From Hyphomicrobiales bacterium (GTDB lineage Bacteria; Pseudomonadota; Alphaproteobacteria; Rhizobiales; Aestuariivirgaceae): DNA of 7,588 bases. The stretch's first letter is position 1. Each line of letters begins with the position of its first letter. The translations under genes and the position numbers were made by a program. A model generated the notes under the pieces. That model ran no database searches. It was not told the DNA's origin and worked only from the letters and a program-made list of their open reading frames with translations. The DNA lies in the NCBI GenBank assembly GCA_014380505.1, contig JACMJT010000604.1, positions 1 through 7,588 of the forward strand, read 5' to 3'. Positions 1 through 5,567 of this stretch are shown here, one piece after another.

Positions 1-1
1 A

Positions 2-589
2 GCCGATGGCAGGACGGTCGCCGGCCCCGGCCGCGAGCGGATGGTGCTGTTCCAGGAAGCCGCGCTCTTCCCTTGGGCGGACGTGCTCGGCAACGTGCTC
101 TTCGGACTGAAGCGGAAACCGGAATTGAAGGATTCCGAGCGGCTGGAAATCGCGCGTGACTACATCAAGCTCGTTGGCCTCGAGCGATTCGAACGGTCAA
201 ATATCCACGAGCTCTCCGGCGGCATGAGGCAGCGCGTCGCCCTCGCCCGCGCGCTCGCTCCCAACCCGCACCTGCTCTTGATGGACGAGCCATTCGGCGC
301 GCTCGACGCCATCACCCGCGAGCAGCTCTACGGCGATCTCCAGGAGATCTGGGCCGTCCGGCACAAGACGATCATTTTTGTGACGCACAACGTCCGCGAA
401 GCCGCGTGCCTGGGTGATCGGGTGGTGCTCTTTTCGGCGAATCCCGGACGCATCCGCGAGCAGTTCAAAATCGACCTGCCGCGGCCGCGCGACATCAACA
501 GCCCGCTGCTCGCGGAGCACGCGACGGAGATCACCCGCGCGCTGAACCGGCATCGTATCGAGAACGCAGAAGCTACAGTTAAATCATGA
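2..589 (+). CDS. ABC transporter ATP-binding protein, SsuB/TauB/NrtD type (5' truncated by window edge)
   Basis: This is the cytoplasmic ATPase that drives import by a nitrate/sulfonate/taurine-class ABC transporter. The frame is open from base 2, and the Walker A region lies outside the window. Visible in order are the Q-loop (FQEAALFPW, around 50-76), the ABC signature LSGGMRQR (from about 212), Walker B LLLMDEPFGALD (from about 272) and the switch histidine in VTHNVREA (around 380-405). The tail after the H-loop, with NPGRI and DLPRPRD, is characteristic of this subfamily. An ATG at 41 lies inside the Q-loop context, so it is not the real start. About 195 codons remain of the usual 250-270. 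The stop overlaps the permease start (ATGA, 586-589), implying one operon with translational coupling. The substrate cannot be told from the ATPase; sulfonate or taurine would suit the sulfur-related genes downstream, but that is inference. Confidence 0.95.
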   Translation, partial: ADGRTVAGPGRERMVLFQEAALFPWADVLGNVLFGLKRKPELKDSERLEIARDYIKLVGLERFERSNIHELSGGMRQRVALARALAPNPHLLLMDEPFGALDAITREQLYGDLQEIWAVRHKTIIFVTHNVREAACLGDRVVLFSANPGRIREQFKIDLPRPRDINSPLLAEHATEITRALNRHRIENAEATVKS

Positions 590-1353
590 AGCGTTTCCTA
601 ACTGCCGTGCCGTTTTTTGCGGTCCTCATTTACCTTTGGCACTTCGTCGTGGCGGAGGGCATCTGGTCCGCGGTCCTCGTGCCGGACCCGATCGACGTGT
701 GGCGTTATCTGGTTCACTCCGCGGCGGACGGCACGATGCTGGACGCGCTTATCGTCACGATGCGACGGCTGCTCATCGGCTACCTCGCAGGCGTGGGCGC
801 AGGCATTCCGCTCGGGCTGTTCACGGCGCGGTTTCAATGGGCGCGCGACACGATCGGCGTTCTCGCACTCGGCTTGCAGACGCTCCCAAGCGTGTGCTGG
901 GTGCCGCTGGCGTTGCTGTGGTTCGGGCAAACGGAAGCCGCGATGCTTTTCGTGGTGATCATGGGCACGGTTTGGTCGGTCGTCATTTCCACCGACAACG
1001 GCGTGCGCAATGTGCCGCCGATCTACTCCCGCGCCGCCCGCACCATGGGCTCGAAAGGCATGGACACGTGGATCCACGTTATCCTGCCCGCGTCGCTGCC
1101 CTTCATCGTCAGCGGCATCAAGCAAGGCTGGGCTTTTGCCTGGCGTTCCCTCATGGCGGCGGAAATCTATGTGACGATTCTCACCGGCTTCGGCCTCGGC
1201 AACCTGCTCCATTACGGGCGCGAGCTGAACGCCATGGATCGCGTCATCGCGGTGATGCTCATCATCGTGCTCATCGGGTTGCTGACCGACAAAATCCTGT
1301 TCTCGCCGTGGGAACGCTTCCTCCACCGACGCTGGGGAACAGCGCGGGTCTAG
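586..1353 (+). CDS. ABC transporter permease, SsuC/TauC/NrtB type
   Basis: Inner-membrane channel subunit of the same importer (255 aa, normal for the family). Hydrophobic segments are visible near residues 7-23, 62-80, 90-112, 118-136, 188-210 and 219-235. The cytoplasmic EAA coupling loop lies at about 147-185 (SRAARTMGSKG, then VILPASLPFIVSGIKQGWAF), the site that contacts the ATPase. The N-terminal part with LVPDPIDVWRYL is typical of this permease group. The start is fixed by the ATGA overlap with the ATPase gene. No periplasmic substrate-binding protein follows, so it is probably encoded upstream of the window. Specificity cannot be assigned from the permease. Confidence 0.95.
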   Translation: MKRFLTAVPFFAVLIYLWHFVVAEGIWSAVLVPDPIDVWRYLVHSAADGTMLDALIVTMRRLLIGYLAGVGAGIPLGLFTARFQWARDTIGVLALGLQTLPSVCWVPLALLWFGQTEAAMLFVVIMGTVWSVVISTDNGVRNVPPIYSRAARTMGSKGMDTWIHVILPASLPFIVSGIKQGWAFAWRSLMAAEIYVTILTGFGLGNLLHYGRELNAMDRVIAVMLIIVLIGLLTDKILFSPWERFLHRRWGTARV

Positions 1354-1674
1354 GTGCCATGATCTCACGCCTTAAAGCCAAAAACATCCCCATACTTCCT
1401 GAACCGGAATAGAATCAAAAACCATGTCACACACCATAGAATCTCGATCCGATGCGGTGAACAAATCTGAAGGAGATTATTTTCAGAAACCGCGTCCATG
1501 CCGCTCAATTGCTCTGTGCCGGTGGCTTATGAAGTGGTAAAGAAACTTGGGCGAATGGAATGGAAATTCCCGACGCCGGGATCGCCTCGCGACCAAGCAA
1601 CAGACTTGAAAACGCGCAGTGTTTCCGGGCGGATGCATAGTCATTTACGGACGGCGGCCCGAATGTAGGTTCCC
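1354..1674. other. Gene-poor interval with short unassigned ORFs
   Basis: This stretch after the ABC permease has no gene I recognise. Two short + strand frames begin with ATG: 1424-1540 (38 aa, MSHTIESRSD...), whose 'aaaaaccATG' context resembles other starts in the window, and 1498-1668 (56 aa, MPLNCSVPVAYEVVKKLG...). The second ends in TAG and lies in the same frame as the DUF2892 remnant that follows at 1675. Neither resembles a family known to me. They may be chance frames or remains of decayed genes. I see no hairpin followed by a T-run that would end the ABC operon, and no convincing -35/-10 pair. Confidence 0.4.
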
Positions 1675-1836
1675 ATGAAACCACTCGCCGCGATTTATTC
1701 ATGCATCCCGCCTTCATCTGACTTCTCCGGCCTCGTCGGCGCGGAACTCATCTTCGCTGGCATCATTGATTGGTGCGGCCTGGGGATGCTCATCGCCCGT
1801 ATGCCCTGGAGCCAGCTCGGCAGCGGCGCGTGCTGA
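1675..1836 (+). pseudogene. C-terminal remnant of a DUF2892 / YgaP-like membrane protein
   Basis: The frame encodes 53 residues. Residues 20-45 contain LVGAELIFAGI followed by IDWCGLGMLIARMPW, which closely matches the end of the DUF2892 membrane domain found alone or fused to rhodanese (YgaP-type) sulfurtransferases. In that family a hydrophobic helix is followed by a Gly/Cys-containing turn and a terminal (L/A)(A/R)(K/R)MPW motif. The first membrane helix and any rhodanese domain are missing. The leading residues (MKPLAAIYSCIPPSSD) do not look like the family, and an in-frame TAG sits at 1666-1668. I read it as a decayed gene, though a short membrane peptide translated from the ATG at 1675 cannot be excluded. 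The match is from memory of the family. Confidence 0.5.
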
Positions 1837-1875
1837 GTCCACCCTTCTGCTAAACCAACCCTCACCCATCCAATT

Positions 1876-2265
1876 ATGAACTCACAATACATCGCCGAAA
1901 CCACCAAATCCCCAGCCCAGGCCGTGACCGATCTTCAAGCCGCCGTGAAACAGCACGGCTACGGCGTGCTGCACATCTACGACCTCAAGGAGACGCTCGC
2001 GAGCAAAGGCTTCGACCTGCCGAACGCCTGCCACATACTCGACGTGTGCAATCCCCAACAGGCCGTCGCAGTGCTCACCGCTGACATGGGCATGAACATC
2101 GCCCTGCCTTGTCGCATTTCGGTTTATCAAGACGGCGGCAAAACACTGATCGGTATGGTGCGTCCCACGGTGCTGCTCGCCTCGTTGTCGCAGTCGGAAA
2201 ATTTGAAGACCATCGCCGCACAGGTGGAGAAGGACATTATCGCCATCATTGAAGCTTCCAAGTGA
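1876..2265 (+). CDS. DUF302 domain protein
   Basis: A complete 129-aa protein spanning one DUF302 domain. The family pattern is visible: N-terminal strand and helix (TTKSPAQAVTDLQAAVKQ, residues 9-26), GYGVLHIYDLKETL (28-41), then CHILDVCNPQQA (52-63) and the strand LPCRISVYQDGGKTLIGMVRP (77-97). Three cysteines (C52, C58, C79) could bind metal or take part in redox chemistry, but the biochemical function of DUF302 is not established. No signal peptide is visible, so the protein is probably cytoplasmic. It sits just upstream of two YeeE/YedE genes, a combination that hints at sulfur or thiol trafficking. The start at 1876 lacks a clear ribosome binding site (ccaattATG) but places the domain at the usual distance from the N-terminus. 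Confidence 0.9.
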   Translation: MNSQYIAETTKSPAQAVTDLQAAVKQHGYGVLHIYDLKETLASKGFDLPNACHILDVCNPQQAVAVLTADMGMNIALPCRISVYQDGGKTLIGMVRPTVLLASLSQSENLKTIAAQVEKDIIAIIEASK

Positions 2266-2296
2266 TGCACACCATCACCCATTAACCATACCACCC

Positions 2297-2818
2297 ATGA
2301 AAACACACCGCTGGAATCCATACATCGTGGGCGCGCTCATTGGCGTGCTCAGCATCTTCACCTTCTCATTGGCCGACAAACCCATCGGCATGTCCACCGC
2401 CATCGCCCAGGCGTCGGGAGCCTGCGCGCTGCCGGTGATCGGCAGCGCAGCTGTGGCTGGGAATACTTACTGGGCAAAGAAAGCCGTGCCTGCGTGGGAC
2501 TATGGCACCTTGTTTCTGCTCGGCACCTTCGTCGGCGCACTGGGCAGCGCTCTGGTTAGCGGCAGTTTCAAGTTCGGAAGCGTGCCCCAGATTTGGCGTG
2601 ATCGCTTCGGACCGTCGGTAGCCAAACGAATGGCCGGCGCATTCATCGGTGGTGTCGTCATCATCTACGGGGCGCGGCTCGCCGACGGCTGCACCAGCGG
2701 ACACGGCATCAGCGGCTCTCTGCAACTGGCTGTCAGCAGTTGGAGCTTTTTGATCGTGATGTTCGCGGTCGGCAGCATCACCGCCTTCGCCATGTTCGGG
2801 CGCGGTGCGCGGAACTGA
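2297..2818 (+). CDS. YeeE/YedE family membrane protein, first half-transporter
   Basis: Half-size member of the YeeE/YedE (TsuA-like) family, whose characterised member imports thiosulfate. From ATG 2297 it has 173 aa (MKTHRWNPYIVGALIG). The frame is open further up to an ATG at 2249, but that start lies inside the DUF302 gene and adds an unlikely hydrophilic leader. Membrane segments are apparent near 10-25, 70-88, 114-126 and 148-168. Key motifs are ASGACALP with C43 and the family hallmark GARLADGCTSGHGISG with C132 (about 125-140). Conserved cysteines of this kind bind or relay thiosulfate in TsuA; their role here is inferred. It follows DUF302 by 31 bases and precedes the second half by 21 bases. 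Single-chain family members are about twice this length, so the two products probably form one transporter. Confidence 0.88.
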   Translation: MKTHRWNPYIVGALIGVLSIFTFSLADKPIGMSTAIAQASGACALPVIGSAAVAGNTYWAKKAVPAWDYGTLFLLGTFVGALGSALVSGSFKFGSVPQIWRDRFGPSVAKRMAGAFIGGVVIIYGARLADGCTSGHGISGSLQLAVSSWSFLIVMFAVGSITAFAMFGRGARN

Positions 2819-2839
2819 ATCCAAACGATCAACATTGCC

Positions 2840-3415
2840 ATGAACTTCACCTTCGCATTCATCACCGGTTCCAATCTCCTTTGGGCCGGGCTGCTCTTCG
2901 GGATCATCTTCGGCCTCCTGCTGCATCGCGGCGGAGTCACCGATTACAATGTCATCGTCCGGCAGTTCCTGTTCCGCGACTTTACCGTGCTGAAAGTAAT
3001 GCTCACCGCCATCGTCGTCGGCGGCGTCGGCGTTTGGCTGTTGCACGGACAGCAGCTGGCGAACTTCCACATCAAGCCCGCCGCGATGCTCGCCGTGGTC
3101 ACCGGCGCAGTGCTATTCGGCGTAGGCATGGTGATCTATGGTTATTGCCCCGGCACCGGTGTGGCCGCGATAGCCACCGGCAGGCTCGATGCCCTCGCCG
3201 GATTTGCCGGGATGCTCACGGGTGGCGTGCTGTATGCCTTCAGTTTCGACTGGGTGGCGGCACACATCCTTCCCGTCGGCGATTTCGGCAAGAAGCGTCT
3301 GCCTGATCTCGCCAGCCTGCCGGAATGGGCGTGGTATGCCGCGCTCGTGGTGATAGCTACCGTCGTGTTCGGGTTCGTCGCCCGGGCGGAGAAAAAGCGC
3401 GCGGCACAGCCATGA
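2840..3415 (+). CDS. YeeE/YedE family membrane protein, second half-transporter
   Basis: The second half-size YeeE/YedE protein (191 aa), best read as partner of the preceding one. Membrane helices are visible near 12-28, 52-68, 82-101, 117-135 and 165-181. The family motif IYGYCPGTGVAAIATGRLDA lies at about 99-118 with C103, the counterpart of the GCTSGHG motif in the first half. Between helices 4 and 5 there is a hydrophilic stretch (DFGKKRLPDLASLPE). The C-terminus is basic (AEKKRAAQP), consistent with the inside-positive rule. The start at 2840 (ttgccATGAACTTC) lacks a good ribosome binding site, but the next ATG lies inside helix 2. Together with DUF302 it forms a compact three-gene unit (1876-3415). 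Thiosulfate or another sulfur species is the most likely substrate, though family members with other substrates cannot be excluded. Confidence 0.88.
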   Translation: MNFTFAFITGSNLLWAGLLFGIIFGLLLHRGGVTDYNVIVRQFLFRDFTVLKVMLTAIVVGGVGVWLLHGQQLANFHIKPAAMLAVVTGAVLFGVGMVIYGYCPGTGVAAIATGRLDALAGFAGMLTGGVLYAFSFDWVAAHILPVGDFGKKRLPDLASLPEWAWYAALVVIATVVFGFVARAEKKRAAQP

Positions 3416-3431
3416 AGGACCGTCATCGAAC

Positions 3432-3479
3432 ATGAATGCCCTCACCATTCTCGGGACCGCCTTAATCAAACCACCATGA
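3432..3479 (+). pseudogene. Possible N-terminal stub of a small membrane protein
   Basis: A 15-codon frame, MNALTILGTALIKPP, whose first 12 residues look like the opening of a membrane helix. It is cut off by a stop that overlaps the ATG of the next small ORF (ATGA, 3476-3479). It could be the remnant of a small one-helix protein deleted down to its first codons, or a chance frame. It is listed because other stubs in this window end in the same way. Confidence 0.2.
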
Positions 3480-3649
3480 AACCCTCACCGCCAAAAACCA
3501 TCGACCCGATCATCCATTGGCAAAGCCCGCAGCTCGCGAGCTTCGAGAACCGCGTTTTTCCCGCCGCCATGTCACTCTGGGGTGAATTGCCCATGGCGGC
3601 CGCGCTGCCATTCAGTTTATCGTTCACTCTATGCAAACATTTTTGCTGA
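3476..3649 (+). CDS. Small unrecognised ORF, 57 aa
   Basis: Begins MKPSPPKTIDPIIHWQSP and ends FTLCKHFC; 57 residues with a weakly hydrophobic C-terminal half. The start context (aaaccaccATGAAA) is like other starts in the window, but there is no ribosome binding site. I do not recognise a family. The stop (3647-3649) overlaps a possible ATG at 3649 of the next gene. It may be a real small gene, a truncated gene or chance; nothing in the sequence decides between these. Confidence 0.25.
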   Translation: MKPSPPKTIDPIIHWQSPQLASFENRVFPAAMSLWGELPMAAALPFSLSFTLCKHFC

Positions 3650-3816
3650 TGGAAACTGCCTGGACTGCAAATCCCGCCGAGGCCGGCAGGGTGACCCGTG
3701 GGATGCTGCGTGAGCGTGCGGTAGAACTGGCTGAGATTGATGGCCGCGCAGCACGGGATGCGTCGAAATCGGACTGGGAACATGCCAAACAGGAATTGAT
3801 GGTGGATCCATCCTGA
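3631..3816 (+). CDS. Small hypothetical protein, DUF2934-associated; 3' end probably frameshifted
   Basis: Encodes 61 aa from ATG 3631, or 55 aa from ATG 3649 (METAWTANPAEAG...); I cannot decide which. The soluble core VTRGMLRERAVELAEIDGR followed by ASKSDWEHAKQELM resembles a type of small conserved protein that I recall beside DUF2934 genes in Verrucomicrobiota (pattern RxRAxELAxxxGRxxxxxxxxDxxxAKxEL). Function is unknown; the sequence predicts two amphipathic helices and no signal or membrane segment. The frame stops at 3814-3816, just after KQELMVDPS. A neighbouring frame continues with an acidic tail to 3868, where it overlaps the DUF2934 start. The intact protein was therefore probably about 17 residues longer (see the separate entry). 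Confidence 0.6.
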   Translation: MQTFLLMETAWTANPAEAGRVTRGMLRERAVELAEIDGRAARDASKSDWEHAKQELMVDPS

Positions 3817-3868
3817 CAAGGAGACGCAAGAGGACGCGGTTGCCAGCGCCGAGGAGATGATCTTATGA
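3800..3868 (+). pseudogene. Out-of-frame C-terminal tail of the preceding small protein
   Basis: In the +1 frame relative to the gene at 3631, this segment reads PDKETQEDAVASAEEMIL and then TGA at 3866-3868. That is a plausible acidic helical tail for a protein ending ...AKQELMVD. The stop overlaps the ATG of the DUF2934 gene as ATGA (3865-3868), the arrangement seen at other real junctions in this window. Joining the frames needs a one-base loss (or a two-base gain) within about 3800-3813, around ggtggatccatcc. This could be a mutation or a sequencing error. Confidence 0.45.
3851..3856 (+). promoter_or_regulatory. Shine-Dalgarno site of the DUF2934 gene
   Basis: GAGGAG lies eight bases upstream of ATG 3865 and supports that start. 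It is one of the few clear ribosome binding sites in the window, and it also encodes the Glu-Glu of the upstream tail, fitting translational coupling. Confidence 0.6.
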
Positions 3869-4104
3869 CACACAACAAAGCCCCCAACGCCAGGAAACAA
3901 AAGCCCTTTGCCGCAGCCGCAACGTTGGATGCGATGGCACCCCTGGATGACAATGCGGCACCTTTTGCCCCTTCAGCGGATGAAGTGGCCTACAGGGCTT
4001 ATCTCAAGTTTCAGAATCAAGGTGCGTCTGATGGTTATGATGTGGAGCACTGGCTGCGGGCAGAGACAGAATTGATGGCGGAACACCAGATGGCAGGAAC
4101 GTGA
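3865..4104 (+). CDS. DUF2934 domain protein
   Basis: A 79-aa protein with a DUF2934 domain at its C-terminal half: YRAYLKFQNQGASDGYDVEHWLRAETEL (about 44-71) matches the family pattern of an aromatic-rich helix, a Gly-containing turn with D/G, then the hallmark HWLxAExEL helix. The N-terminal 40 residues are low-complexity, basic then Ala/Pro-rich (KAPNARKQKPFAAAATLDA...). No signal or membrane segment is seen. The function of DUF2934 is unknown. Its start is supported by GAGGAG eight bases upstream and by overlap with the stop of the shifted upstream frame. The stop TGA (4102-4104) shares its A with an ATG at 4104, but the 34-codon frame from there (to 4208) looks meaningless. Confidence 0.8.
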   Translation: MTHNKAPNARKQKPFAAAATLDAMAPLDDNAAPFAPSADEVAYRAYLKFQNQGASDGYDVEHWLRAETELMAEHQMAGT

Positions 4105-4221
4105 TGATACCAGAGATGGGCGGTGGCGCAACGAGTTGGCCATTCGCGCCGACCGGCTGGCCAATCTTCATCTCCCTCTACAAATCCCTCGGCGCCGGTT
4201 GGCGATGAACCAGATGAACCC

Positions 4222-5331
4222 ATGAGTGATTTTCAATTACAGCGCTTGGGAGTGATCATGGAGCCGGAACCTGGCAACAAGCACGAAATCGAAGGCGTGC
4301 TGAATCCCGCGGCGGTGCGGGGTCTGGACGGACAGCTTTATCTATTTCCACGACTCGTCGCCGAGGGCAATTTTTCGCGCATTGGCATCGCCCGCGTCAT
4401 CTTTAACGAAGCAGGCGATCCGAGTGGTGTTGAGCGGCTCGGCATCGCGCTGGAACCAGAAACGGACTACGAACTCTGGCCGCACGGCGGCGGCGGGTGC
4501 GAGGATCCGCGCGTCACTTTCGTGGAACGGATCAAGTGCTATGTGATGACCTACACGGCACTTTCACCGCTCGGCCCACGCATTGCCGTGGCCGTCTCGG
4601 AGGACTTGTTCCACTGGGAGCGAAAGGGTCTCGTGACGTTCGAGCCGTATCGCGGCCTCGACTTCGTTCATGTGGACAACAAGGACGCCAGCCTTTTTCC
4701 CATCGCCATCCCGAATCACGCCGGGAAGTTGCAGATGGCCCTCATTCATCGGCCGCTTTTTCCCGGCACGCGTCCTGAGGAAACCGCTGGCAGGGCGGAT
4801 GACCCGGTGGTGGATCTCGACCACGAAAGCATCTGGATTTCCTATTGCCCGATGGCGCACGAGGACCACGCAACGCATCAGCCCGGCTTGTTCAATTCGC
4901 ATCACCGGCTCGCCACTCCGGTATCGCCCTGGGAGATGCTGAAAATCGGCGGCGGCACGCCGCCCATGCTCACGCGCCACGGCTGGCTGATCGTCTATCA
5001 CGGCGTCCATGAAGTGACGGAGTCCGGCACTAAAACGCATCCGCTGTGCTACTCCGCCGGTGTGATGATTCTCTCCACGGAGCAGCCGCACGTCATCCGC
5101 TATCGCTCAGCGGAGCCAGTGCTTATACCGCTGCTGCCGAAGGAGCGCCACGGGATCGTGCCCAACGTCGTCTTCCCCACCGGAATCGACCGGCGCGACG
5201 ATCTCAGCCAGCCCGACCGCTTCGACGTTTACTACGGCATGGCCGACAGCCGCATTGGCGTGGCACGGCTCGAGGTGCCGGAGGATCTGCCGACTGAGAC
5301 AACAAGCGCAAATGCCGTCAACGCAGGATAG
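4222..5331 (+). CDS. Glycoside hydrolase family 130 protein (mannoside phosphorylase or mannosidase)
   Basis: A five-bladed beta-propeller enzyme of family GH130, whose members phosphorolyse or hydrolyse beta-mannosides. From ATG 4222 (MSDFQLQRLGVIMEP) it has 369 aa, a normal length. The frame is open to an ATG at 4123, but the extra 33 residues are Pro/Ser-rich and unlike the family. Family landmarks in order: GVLNPAAVRG (25-34), LYLFPRLVAEGNYS-like segment (39-52), GGGGCEDPRVT (89-99) with the Glu-Asp pair that holds the conserved catalytic Asp of phosphorylases, VDNKDASLFP (151-160), HRPLFPGTRPEE (176-187), GWLIVYHGV (254-262), YSAGVMIL (277-284) and NVVFPTG (315-321). No signal peptide is present, so it acts in the cytoplasm. 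Phosphorylase versus hydrolase cannot be settled from sequence reading alone. It is followed by stubs and then alcohol dehydrogenase and PEP synthase genes. Confidence 0.9.
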   Translation: MSDFQLQRLGVIMEPEPGNKHEIEGVLNPAAVRGLDGQLYLFPRLVAEGNFSRIGIARVIFNEAGDPSGVERLGIALEPETDYELWPHGGGGCEDPRVTFVERIKCYVMTYTALSPLGPRIAVAVSEDLFHWERKGLVTFEPYRGLDFVHVDNKDASLFPIAIPNHAGKLQMALIHRPLFPGTRPEETAGRADDPVVDLDHESIWISYCPMAHEDHATHQPGLFNSHHRLATPVSPWEMLKIGGGTPPMLTRHGWLIVYHGVHEVTESGTKTHPLCYSAGVMILSTEQPHVIRYRSAEPVLIPLLPKERHGIVPNVVFPTGIDRRDDLSQPDRFDVYYGMADSRIGVARLEVPEDLPTETTSANAVNAG

Positions 5332-5363
5332 CCCGCATTCGTAGCAATCCAGCCATTTCAAGT

Positions 5364-5567
5364 ATGAAACGACCTTTCACCCGCAGCCTTCTCACCGGGC
5401 TGATCGTCGTCGTGCTGGCAGCGTTCGCAGTTTACAAATTCAAATTCGCACCGGCGAGCGGTGAAATTGTCGCGGAGGTCAAAAGCACGGGCACGCTGGA
5501 GGCGCGCGTGAAGACGACAGGAGCCAGATCGCAAAACAAACCTTATGCTTATTACATTAACAACTGA
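5364..5567 (+). pseudogene. Truncated N-terminus of an HlyD-family membrane fusion (adaptor) protein
   Basis: The first 52 codons read as the start of a periplasmic adaptor for an RND or ABC exporter: a basic N-terminus, one membrane anchor (LLTGLIVVVLAAFAVYKF, residues 9-26), then GEIVAEVKSTGTLEARVKTT (33-52), the usual first strand of the barrel-sandwich hybrid domain. After about base 5519 the sequence leaves the family (GARSQNKPYAYYINN) and stops at residue 67, whereas complete proteins have 300-400 residues. The coiled-coil hairpin, lipoyl and beta-barrel domains are all absent, and no partner pump gene is present. The linker before GEIV also looks short, which may be a second small deletion. 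A short anchored peptide might still be made, but adaptor function is not possible. Confidence 0.7.

Noticed and set aside
598..1368. Long minus-strand open frame (256 codons) opposite the ABC permease
   Set aside because: Its product is rich in His, Arg, Asp and Glu with no family features, as expected from the antisense of a GC-rich coding region. The + strand permease is unmistakable.
2249..2296. Upstream extension of the first YeeE/YedE gene from ATG 2249
   Set aside because: It lies within the end of the DUF302 gene and adds a His/Pro-rich leader. ATG 2297 gives the expected basic N-terminus before helix 1.
2746..2762. FNR-like half-site pattern ttgatcgtgat
   Set aside because: It lies inside the YeeE/YedE coding sequence, does not form a full palindrome, and is not upstream of a nearby start.
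2366..3070. Long minus-strand open frame across the two YeeE/YedE genes
   Set aside because: Composition is Glu/Asp/Ala-rich antisense of membrane-protein codons. It spans two real genes and their gap.
3466..3900. Minus-strand frame of 144 codons covering the small-ORF region
   Set aside because: It has no recognisable motif and is opposed by a more plausible small protein and the DUF2934 start on the + strand.
4104..4208. 34-codon frame beginning at the ATG that overlaps the DUF2934 stop
   Set aside because: The peptide (MIPEMGGGATSWPF...) has no family resemblance and no ribosome binding site; probably a chance overlap.
4123..4221. Upstream extension of GH130 from ATG 4123
   Set aside because: The added 33 residues are Ser/Pro-rich and unlike GH130 N-termini, while MSDFQLQRLGVI from 4222 fits the family start.
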